Positions 55,009 to 64,000 of a DNA stretch of 64,000 nt are shown here, one piece after another. The stretch is from Cycas panzhihuaensis. Taxonomy: Eukaryota; Cycadophyta. How positions within the stretch are numbered: the stretch's first letter is position 1; each line of letters opens with the position of its first letter. The stretch is from assembly GCA_023213395.1 (NCBI GenBank), contig CM041465.1, forward strand, positions 182,039,741 to 182,103,740, read 5' to 3'. The notes below the pieces were generated by a model that was not told where the DNA came from, did no database searches, and was given only the letters and a program-made list of their open reading frames with translations. Both the position numbers and the translations under genes were made by a program.

Positions 55009-56970
55009 GGGGTTAGATCTAAGTTGCTATGGTGAGGTGAAGATCCTATTGGTCATATTTGAGCTTATTTTAGTCTATCTAAGAACCTACGTATGAAAGA
55101 TCCAAGTCCATAGATTACTAATTAATCATGCTTGGAGTGTCAGTTGCTTATTATTATCTTGAATAAAGATAATGCCATTGTCACCTTTGGTCATCGCCCA
55201 TCACATGCCCTAATAAAGATGCATGTCGCCACCAATCTACCGCTCATAAAGATAACTTGCCTAGTTCAATTCATATAGTAAGATCACAAAGGATCATTGC
55301 TTATGAATAAGGGATCATAGGGATTTTGAAGCTTCTTAGCTTTCACATAGTGGAAAAACATTGCCATGATCTAAGGGCTTGTATCAAGCTCATTGGTAAG
55401 GAGCTACTATAGATAAAGAGGCTACTGCAACCATGCCTATTTGTATCACCCACAGCATCTCTTGTTCACCCACATGGAGATGAATAGATATCACTCATGA
55501 TTGTCACTTGAAGAACCACACAAAGACAAAGATGTTGCTTATTGCAAACACCATGCCATCATACTCAAACCATAAAGAACATGTAGAAGATATGAGATCT
55601 TAGAAGCCATGTAACAAAAGCTACTTAGATACCCAAAGGTAAAAATCACCTAGACATAATAACCTTTTCCTAATGGTGATTAAATAAAGATTTATTTCAT
55701 GAAGATGAAGTTGCCCAATTGATATTTACCCTACATATATTACTACACCCTCCATAGTCATAAAGTATAAATAGAGATCTTAACTCGATAGATTGAAGGA
55801 GAATCAGTGATATTGAATGATCCACATTATGTAGAGTTCATACCATGGATTAAATCATTTAGAGAAGGTAATTTTGTAGATAGAGAAACCCTATTTACAA
55901 AATAAATTTTTAATGTAAAAGTATTAGAAAATTTTACATATGTATGATAGATTTAACTACTTTTCATAAATTTTTAGATCTAAGTGCTAAAATTTTGAGT
56001 TGGATGATGGTCATATGGTGAGTTCATATGACAAGAGGCCTAAGTGGCAAAAATAATGGACTCTAAAATGGAGTTGATCGATTGAATTTTTTTTTTTCAA
56101 AAATTTTATTTAAAATTTGATTATTTTTTTAGATCTGCCACCTATTTCTAAAGGAGTGTTCTTTTTTTCATGGGCCACTAGTACTTTTTGGGGCATAACT
56201 TTTCATAAGAATATTAGAATTCAATGTTGTTAGTTGCATTAAATTCATCATTTTGAGATGGTCAAAATAAGCGATTACATGACATACTTTGGAATTCATA
56301 GGGTTGACATTTTAATTCTAAAGTTCATACAAATAGTTGAAACTTTATAAAAAGTACATTGTATGATATTTTGCAAATTTGGTTTCACATATCCTATAAT
56401 TTGTTTAACATTCGTAAAAGTATGGTGATATTATTTTTGCATTTGGAAGTAAGAATAAGAATGTTTGGTTTAAAATTAAGTAAAAATTGCTTATTTATGA
56501 CTATTTAAAGGCTCTTAAAAATCCCTTATACACTTTTTAGAGTTCTTTACTACAAAATCACATTTGGTATTTGTTTGCTAGTAGTTGTATTCTTGATTTT
56601 TAGTAGACGATGCTTCATAAAAGTATATTTTTTACTCTTACCCTTTAAAGGACCCACAAATTGGTTATCTTAAAGGAGAATGAAGGAACCACCTTGATTA
56701 TGGATGTAGCTACTTAACTCTTTTGCTAGGTAGACACATTACCAAAATAAAGTTGCTTGTTTGATTGAACCATGTATCCAAAGGAGGTTCCTATTAAATT
56801 GGTAGTTGCAGTAGTTGGTTACCCATGTATTTTAGTAGATGGACCTTTCTTCATATGGACTTTAGCAGATTTCATTTATAGCGTATAGATATACTTAGTA
56901 CTATTTGGAGCTAATCTTCATTTATTCTAACATATTTCTATATAATGTATAGATATAACATTAAACATTA
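55009..56970 (+). other. N1 internal non-coding region
   Basis: Moderately AT-rich with no frame above about 60 codons on either strand and no similarity to gag or pol. It presumably holds only packaging and priming signals. Confidence 0.6.
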
Positions 56971-56978
56971 TGAGGGGG

Positions 56979-57356
56979 TATTAAAACATAATGTTTAATA
57001 TTGATATATGTATCTTATTAAGTATCTCCCTTAACTCTCATAGGTATTGTTTAATTATGATATTGAGATGTGTGCATGTAAAGTAAACCTATTCATGTAA
57101 ACATCTCCATTGGTGGAATTAAGGGTTCTTTTATCCTATTAGTTAAGTATGAGGTCAAATATACTATAAGTATGTATTCATGCCTAATACAATAATTTGG
57201 AACATGATCATTTTCCAATTTCTCTATTATATTTTTACATTGTACATACTTTATTATTCATTTGTTTCATTTATCATTTTATCTTTGTCATCTCATACTT
57301 ACATCATATTTTCCATTAGGGTTTCAAATGTAATCTTTGAATCTCTTATTTTAACA
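56979..57356 (+). repeat. N1 3' LTR
   Basis: Starts TATTAAAACATAATG (TG changed to TA) and ends TTATTTTAACA, followed by TGTCA. Confidence 0.9.
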
Positions 57357-57361
57357 TGTCA

Positions 57362-57602
57362 TTGATATAACTAGTTTTTAGCTTTAAAGTTTTATCATAT
57401 TGACTATTATTACTAGCTCATACTAGCTTTATCATTGGCTTAGTAGTAGTTGTTACAATACCTACATGGATAATCCTTAGATGGTATAAATTATCACCAT
57501 GTATTCTCTTCAACCTGCTTTCTTTATCTGTTGCATAACTTTGATTCAATATCTCACTAGGGCCTTTTTTCACCTATGCTTCAGGGCTTCCACCTTCACC
57601 TA
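57362..57602 (-). other. E0 internal sequence, part 4
   Basis: The segment next to E0's primer-binding site; leader-like, non-coding. Confidence 0.45.
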
Positions 57603-57615
57603 GGCTCTAATATCA
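57603..57615 (-). other. E0 primer-binding site (degenerate Met-tRNA)
   Basis: The complement reads TGATATTAGAGCC; two substitutions from TGGTATCAGAGCC, both transitions. Confidence 0.6.
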
Positions 57616-58008
57616 CATTAATTTTTTTATAACTACTTCTGAAAAAGTATGTAATCAAGTACGATATAATATAAATATGTATACCATGTTTAATGTGGAA
57701 AACCCATAAATAGGAAAAACTATCTCAAAATATTTATGAGATCTCATATTACAAAAAAATATTCAGTAAACCTTATGGTGAGTCATATTATCCTCATAAG
57801 GATGAGTAGGTGATCTAATTTTCTTTATAATGTGTATTACCCTTATATAAATGTATCAAGTTATCAACATCTAATCATATTTCACTATTATATCAATTAA
57901 TCAGATCATGTATATAGGAACCTTTTACATTGACTAATGATAATCTTAGCATACTAATTTAATATTACACTAATAATGGTGAAAACCAATATTCTAATAC
58001 CTCTAACA
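57616..58008 (-). repeat. E0 right (5') LTR
   Basis: Continuous copy of the LTR that is split at 1674-1880 and 16532-16755. It is followed by CTAAG at 58009-58013. Confidence 0.7.
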
Positions 58009-58013
58009 CTAAG

Positions 58014-58719
58014 GACCTATCTTCACGAGGAAGAGTAATTATGTTTTTTTCAACTAGGAAGGTTATATTTTCCATCCAAATGTTTGGTACAATTCCTATT
58101 TCATAGACCTTTTTTCATCTAAGGAGAATACCATCACATAGATGACAACAAAAAGCTTGGGATAAGAAGTTATATTAACCATCAAGTACTTGATCTCCTC
58201 TATAGTAGGCATTACTTTAAAATCTAAAGATTGAATATATTGTTAAGTTTTATTATACTCTAATACTACGGCTATCATCACTACATAGGGCATCACATTA
58301 TATGAAGCTCTTATATTTATAATATAATTACACATAATGAAATCACCATAAATATAGAAAAAGGTATAAAATAGAGGGATCCTAGATTTGAGAGGAAGAT
58401 TAGAAGCCTCTATTACTTCTACCATGGTATTAAGTTATTACTCATCCATTTAAAAGGCCTTTATAAAACCTTCTTTCTATTCTAGTAGCTTTATTACTTG
58501 ATATAAAGTTATCCCTATTAGATAACATAATATGTCCTAATGGATATTATATTTATTAGGAGTTTCATCATAAAGCTTATTAGTGTTATAGGTAAGAGTA
58601 GGAATTCTAGGATTTTAAGAAGCTTTAGGAAGCACACTATTTCTTTAAAAAATTACAAAAGAATTAGGAAGATGAGGATCAAAAGAATTAGCTCCATGTT
58701 CACTTATATTAGGACCTCC
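58014..58719 (-). pseudogene. G0 Gypsy: protease remnant
   Basis: The minus-strand frame at 58243-58425 reads Tyr-Ile-Ile-Asn-Ile-Arg-Ala-Ser-Tyr-Asn-Val-Met-Pro, the Gypsy retropepsin active site (Asp-x-Gly-Ala-Ser-x-Asn-Val-Met/Leu-Pro) with the catalytic Asp changed to Asn and Gly to Arg, both G-to-A. Downstream to 58014 the sequence is decayed and meets E0; it resumes at 1668. Confidence 0.65.
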
Positions 58720-59760
58720 TTACTTAGTTGCATGTGCTCTAGTTATAACTATTAAATTAACTACATCTAAATTAAAATTTTCTTCTTCCATAAAGGTCAC
58801 CATATTTGTATCTAAATCAAAAGAAATAAAAATTGAAGTTAAGCCATATTCTATATTACTTAACCTTCCCATCAATTCCTTAAAGCTGATAGTTTGTTCA
58901 TCCATTATTAAGGAATTAAAATCTACTTCATTATTAGAGGTGAATGATTCTCCTTTTGGCATTTTTAGTATAGTAAATATTTTGGAGTCCTTCTTCTTAG
59001 CTTATCTCTTCTAAGATTAAAATTTATTATTCATTTTCTTTAATAAAACCTAAGTTTTTAAGTTGGGATTAGGAATTATTGATGGAGTTTCTTTCATAGG
59101 AGTACTTTGAAAGGATGATTCTACTTTACCAACCTTAATTACCATTTTTTCTAGCTCTAGAACCATCACTTTCATAACTTCAACATTGGGAAGAGCCTTG
59201 AAATCTACTAGGAATCTAATATCAAGGTCTAAACCTTCTATAAACCATTCCATCTAAATAACTAGTGATAGGCAGTAAGCTTAATTAATAAAACTCAAAA
59301 TCTTATCAAATCTTTCTATATATTCTTTCATACTTTTTATTATTCATTTTATTATAGTCAAAATATCCTTTACCAAAGCAACAACTAAGGTACTTAAGTT
59401 GGAAAGTATGTATTAAAGTAGCTTAATCATTGATAGATATAGTAGGTAAAGACTTAAACCATGTTACTACTTCTCATGCTATAGTATTAGCAAATAATTA
59501 GACAACTATATTCATAGTAGTGATATTAAACATTGTACATATGATTGAAAATTTTTTAAGATATTACTCTCCCATAATCATCCTATCTCCTTTGAATTTA
59601 GGATAAACATCCGAAGCTTTATTTATGATTCTAGAAAGATTAGCACCAAGCATTGGAGAATTAATAGTTATCCATATGGTTATAATAACCACTTTATTGA
59701 CCATCTAGATAACAAATGTCTTATAATTACTATGTGACTTCATTCCTCTCTTAAAAAGAA
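58720..59760 (-). pseudogene. G0 Gypsy: gag remnant
   Basis: Minus-strand translation shows Tyr-Pro-Lys-Phe-Lys-Gly-Asp, Leu-Phe-Ala-Asn-Thr-Ile-Ala, Val-Thr-Trp-Phe-Lys-Ser-Leu-Pro (near 59440-59470) and, in the open frame 59050-59253, Trp-Phe-Ile-Glu-Gly-Leu-Asp. This is the Retrotrans_gag order: Trp-Phe-x-x-Leu-Pro, then a Phe-x-x-Gly-Leu block. A further frame (58720-58962) is the gag C-terminal part. Stops are frequent. The N-terminus is near 59.76 kb. Confidence 0.65.
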
Positions 59761-60439
59761 TGTAAAAGTTTCTCAAATATACCTTGATACTTGGAATATC
59801 TAGTATATGGCCTCTTTAGAATTTCAACCAACTTTTAGACTTTAATCTTCCAAGATCAATAAAAGAAGACAAAGAACCTAGTTTTTTCTAGGTATTAAAA
59901 ATAATAAAACCTAGAATGCATCTCCTCTCTCCCTTGTATAATCATTAGTTTATTGGCCATTAGATTTGTATCCTTAAGAAATATTTATTTTAGATTGGTC
60001 TATAAGTGTCCATGTGTCCTAAGTACAAATTCATAAGTTCAACTAAGAGTTGTTTACCCTCTATTTTAATTTACCTTTTATTTGTATTAAAAATATAAAG
60101 TGGTATAAATAATTATTATTTATAGTAAAATTACATTATTAAATGTTATAATCATTATCCTCTTATCAATAATAGATAATAGTTAGAAGAATGCAATGTA
60201 AAAGAAAGATTTATTTAGAAAACATAATAAAATAAAAATAACATGTGAATGGTAAAAAGAAATGGAAAAGTATAAAACCAAGCCATTAAGACAATAATTA
60301 CTAAATTAAATAAATAACTCCATATGTTTTCTAATTGAGAAAGAATCAAGATGAATAACACATAAAGCTATGCAATTCCAATTGTATAACTTCTTATTCA
60401 TTAAATAACACCAAATAGATTTAGATATTATACAAAAGC
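59761..60439. other. AT-rich sequence, no gene seen
   Basis: Expected to contain G0's leader and 5' LTR, but I cannot find a primer-binding site or LTR pair. Confidence 0.4.
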
Positions 60440-60735
60440 ACTCCATGCATATAAAAATCCATAATGTATTCCATGTCTCTTACCTTAATAAGTACCTCAA
60501 CAAAAACATTGTACCTCACTCTATCCTACCAATTCTAGATGAAGAGCAACGTCTCATTATTTTGCCTGATCATCTTCTAACTAATTGCCAATGCCACCTC
60601 TAAAACAGGACCATTTCTGAGTACTTAGTTCAATGGCTCAATTATAAACTATATGAAGTAACATGGGAGTCTATCAAATTTGTTAAGCAACATCCACATT
60701 TTTTTCTTAGTTTTGAGGACTTGGCATCTTAGAGG
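60440..60735 (+). pseudogene. Integrase C-terminus and chromodomain of another Gypsy element
   Basis: The plus-strand frame reads Lys-Ile-His-Asn-Val-Phe-His-Val-Ser-Tyr-Leu, then Glu-Tyr-Leu-Val-Gln-Trp-Leu, Glu-Val-Thr-Trp-Glu and Lys-Gln-His-Pro-His-Phe-Phe, ending at a TAG. Val-Phe-His-Val-Ser followed by the Tyr-Leu-Val-x-Trp / Thr-Trp-Glu pair is the pol terminus with chromodomain of plant chromoviruses. One stop lies within. The chromodomain steers integration to marked chromatin. Nothing else of this element is recognised upstream. Confidence 0.65.
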
Positions 60736-62900
60736 AAGGGACCTATTACATGACCATCCTTCACTAAGCATAAATGGTTAGCTAGTATATATGACAAGAG
60801 ACCTTAATGGTTAGTGATAGCTATTAACTTTTATGCATAGGTTGCTTATGTCTACCAATAAAATTATAAGTCAATTTTCATATCGATGATATCTTGTTCA
60901 AAGAGGCCTCTCTCACTTATTTAAGGGTGACTCATTATAAAGTCAAGATTGTTGAGTCTTGTATTTTCTTGAGAGGTTGTACTTTGGTACCTTTTTATCT
61001 ATTTAGTGCTCTTTAGTATTCTTGTAAGATCTCTTCCTTATAATTAAACTTTATTATTGCTAATAAAAGTGTTACATTATTTATCCAAGATCTTGTTGTA
61101 TTACTCAAAGTTAAAGAATATAGGGATAAGATCATCCCATATGCCTACCACCTTGACTTGTGTCAGTATGATAAACACATCTCATATGGTTAATGTGAAT
61201 TTGTGGTTACCACATGGACTAGCTATTCAATGTTATGAATGATTAGAATTTTCTAGCATTTATCTTCCTCTATCACCCTACTAATCCATTTTGCACATAA
61301 CACTCGAAGTTAATATTTTATTGTTAATATCATTATTAAAGTTATTTTTTTAATCGAGAGTTATAATGACACTTATAACTATGGGAGACCCTAAATTTAT
61401 TATGTAAGATTTATTTTTAGGTTAATCCTAATTTATTTAGCAATTAGTACCTAAGGTAATTATTAGTTATTCAACTTTCATATCAACATTTCTATTTATT
61501 ACTAAATAGATCTAATTTAGGATTGCTTCTAATGGCATTAAAGCTTTATTTTTTGCCTATCAAAGATCCAACTTTTTAGGAGTAGAAACAGATAAATTTA
61601 GGAAAAGTTATCACAAATTTAAAATAAAAAGATCCCTTTTAGATATTTTAAGTGGTTACATTATAATTTTTAGAGTAAAATTATAAAATTTATAGGGAAT
61701 TTAATTTTGGTCTGCTATCCATCATTATCTTTAAGGCATAAAATCTATTGTTGCAATTTCAAATGACCATAACTTTAGCTATAAGTATACAATTAACCTT
61801 AAATTTTTTTTTTTTGAATCCATATATCTTATATTCTACTTTCATTTGGAAGTGTTTTAAAGTCCATGAGATATTAGACTAAAAAGTTACTATCATTTTA
61901 GTAATAGATACTATTGTACTCCTAAAAATTTTTAATTATAGTTGAACTTAATGGCAATATAACTTCTACTACATGTATTATGATTTAATTCCATCTAAAC
62001 TATTAGAATCCTAGTTTAGAGTCCATCATTTTAAGCTTTAATTTTATGCATTTTGGAGCTTATTTAATATAGTAATTATTATTTGAAGTTGATGTCTAAT
62101 GATGGAGCCAAATGTCCCTATTTTCACTAAAGGTGGAAGAATACAAACCATAGAATGGCTAAATAAGATTGGAAAAAATCATAAAATCTCATCTTGAGTA
62201 ATAAAAAAAATATTATCCAATTATTTCACTATATTTATATAAGAAACCGCATGAATAGTCCTCTAATATACTTTGTTCGATTGAATGGGAACTCTTCTCT
62301 AAAAGTTTTTTTATAGTCTTTGAAAAGAGAATTGGAATGTGACTAAATGAATACTAGAAGGACAATAAAAATGAATCTCTTAAAATTTAAGCATAAATGT
62401 TAAGAAAAAAATGGAGAACCACATTTGTACAAAGCCTTATTAAGTGTATAAGATACACTTTAAGAAGTGATGGTCAAACTATAAGCTCTTTAAGAGGAGA
62501 CATATAATTAGACACAAAATGGGAAAGAATTAGTAGGGAAGATTGAAAAGATATATAATGGGGTGCCTATTAATGAATAATACTATGAAAATACAATTTA
62601 TATGCATGAACTAAGAGAGAAAATACCCATTACTAGGAGTTTAAGGAAGAAACTAAGATATAGGATATCTTTGAAAAGGTACTTACTTTAAATTCTAATC
62701 ATATTTTGCACTTGTCTATTTCTTTTAGAAGTTTCCTTGTTCATCTTTATTTTCCAAATTTTATATCTTTGAAAAATCCCTCATCCCTTATATTATAAAA
62801 CTCTCTAACTAAATTAAACCCAAAAACCCTAACTGATAGTAAGAAAAATTCTTGTTCCACTTAAGGTACCCCTTTATGTCTCATTCACTTGGAAGTCTCT
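60736..62900. other. AT-rich sequence, no gene seen
   Basis: Begins with a purine tract (AGAGGAAGGGA at about 60731-60743) that would fit a polypurine tract before a 3' LTR of the chromodomain element, but no partner LTR is in the window. No domain or long frame. Confidence 0.4.
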
Positions 62901-63560
62901 TTATCATCACTCCTATATTACTCATCTTCTAACCCTTTCTTAATATGTTTTAACCCTTAGTGTTATTATTACACACCCTCTCTCCAAAGCATTGACTTTT
63001 TCCCCTATACATCCCCACTCTCCCTACCTCCAATCTTCTTATTACCTTATGCATTTTCCCCTAATCCCTTTGTATTACTCCAAAAATCATCTTCACACAC
63101 CATTACTAAAACCCTTCTCCTATATGGAATGCCTAGCCCTTATTCCATACATATTCCCTTTTACCTCATTAAATCCTAAGTTTAGACATAGATCTAAATT
63201 CACTTACCTTTTATTTTATATAGCATCATCTTTATCATCCATAAATTCCTCTTGTCTATCTCTTATCTAGCATACTCTTCATATATGATATTTCCTTATC
63301 AAATCCCCATATATGCTTCCTTCTTGTTTCCCCCCTTATATAACTCACTTATATCATCTATGGCCCATGTTTTCTAATTACTTGTCCTTAATATGTATCC
63401 ACATGCATATCCCCTCATGTAATCTACCCCTCATATTTTATGTCCCCCCTATGTATTCCCACTCTTATACCCCTATTCCTTATTCTCAAAATTCCCCATA
63501 TCTATTTCCCCAATGCCATGTCCATAACCCATATACTTTTCCTACATCCCCTTGATTTAC
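62901..63560 (+). other. Pyrimidine-rich stretch
   Basis: Strongly C/T-biased plus strand giving several open frames rich in Pro, Ser, His and Tyr (62992-63270, 63313-63555, 63440-63670). No motif is recognised and the frames follow composition. Confidence 0.5.
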
Positions 63561-64000
63561 CCTTAAGGATAATTATAAATAGATATGATATGAATGTAGG
63601 AAGACCTTACAACATGCATTCCTTTGGATTGCTTAAGACTAGTGTCAAGTATAGAAGCAATTTCACATAGAGCTTTATAACAAATAAAAAGAATATATAC
63701 ATGGGTTACTTCAAGAAGATAAAATAAGGGTGAACCAAAATCCTATGATATTCTCACCTTAGTAGGTGGAGGATTGAAGACACACACAAGAGAATTCATG
63801 CTCCAAACTCCAAACAACAAGGTTACAATACTTCGTGGATGAAATATTCTTTAAAGGAGGGATGGATTCCAATGGTCCTAAAACTATTAAATAATAAGAA
63901 GTCATTTTTTATATAAAAGGAAGTTAATTCTTTTACATTAAAAAGTCAATATTTTATTATTAATTTATTATTAAATTTATTTTTTTAATAAGGAGCTACA
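63561..64000. other. AT-rich sequence, no gene seen
   Basis: Nothing recognisable to the end of the window. Confidence 0.4.

Larger units (their letters stand above)
54589..57356 (+). mobile_element. N1: complete non-autonomous LTR retrotransposon
   Basis: LTRs at 54589-54963 (375 bp) and 56979-57356 (378 bp) are flanked by a perfect five-base duplication TGTCA (54584-54588 and 57357-57361). A Met-tRNA primer-binding site follows the 5' LTR and a GAGGGGG purine tract precedes the 3' LTR. The 2.0-kb internal region has no open frame or domain, so it must rely on another element's proteins. At 2.77 kb it is larger than a typical TRIM. Confidence 0.9.
1674..58008 (-). mobile_element. E0: small non-autonomous LTR element, hugely expanded by nested insertions
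   Basis: The right LTR (57616-58008) matches, in order, 1674-1880 and 16532-16755, so the left LTR was split by C1. A sequence complementary to the initiator Met-tRNA primer (57603-57615, reading minus-strand TGATATTAGAGCC) lies just inside the right LTR, which puts the element on the minus strand. Flanks carry CTAAG on both sides. Removing C1, T1, GB and N1 leaves an internal region of about 2.4 kb (16756-18226, 42892-43020, 54073-54583, 57362-57602) with no recognisable gag or pol. It is therefore a non-autonomous element of about 3.1-3.2 kb, mobilised by proteins from elsewhere. LTR ends are placed by TG...CA-like ends and the duplication. Confidence 0.65.

Noticed and set aside
62992-63670. 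Three overlapping frames rich in Pro, His, Tyr and Ser
   Set aside because: Pyrimidine-rich composition explains them; no motif, no signal of a gene structure.
1-64000. CRISPR array, tRNA, rRNA or host protein-coding gene
   Set aside because: No regularly spaced direct repeats with unique spacers, no tRNA or rRNA pattern and no exon structure outside the T2 antisense unit were seen.

Overview
This is nuclear DNA from a seed plant with a large, repeat-rich genome; the sequence alone does not fix the species. I find no host gene, tRNA, rRNA or CRISPR. Almost everything is retrotransposon: Ty1/Copia, Ty3/Gypsy (including Tat-like elements carrying an extra RNase H), small non-autonomous LTR elements and one L1-type LINE. 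Most is AT-rich. A GC-rich island at about 25.9-38.5 kb is a single Gypsy element.

The main result is that positions 1669-58013 resolve into one nested stack. An old minus-strand Gypsy element (G0: aRNase H at 1.1-1.5 kb, protease and gag at 58.2-59.8 kb) was split by a small LTR element E0 (1674-58008, 5-bp duplication CTAAG). E0's left LTR was split by Copia C1 (1881-16531), whose gag was split by Copia C2 (6531-13653). E0's internal region then took three more insertions: Tat-like T1 (18227-42891), itself holding GC-rich T2 (25914-38488); Gypsy GB (43021-54072), whose 3' LTR holds a LINE (49306-53399); and non-autonomous N1 (54589-57356). Taking the insertions out rejoins E0's left LTR and GB's 3' LTR so that each matches its partner LTR.

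Most coding regions are decayed. Stops and lost catalytic residues are largely G-to-A or C-to-T changes, as expected for heavily methylated old transposons. The exception is T2. It has lost nearly all of RT-RNase H-integrase, since the start of RT is joined to the integrase C-terminus. It keeps an open archaeal-type RNase H with its acidic residues (35072-35539). On the opposite strand, between pol and the 3' LTR, it carries a gene-like unit with two GT-AG introns in compatible phases (33.6-34.6 kb). T1 carries a decayed antisense region resembling the plant mobile domain, interrupted by T2. This antisense cargo is the most interesting content of the window.

Right of the stack are a chromodomain fragment of another Gypsy element (60.4-60.7 kb) and about 3 kb of AT-rich and pyrimidine-rich sequence without a recognisable gene.
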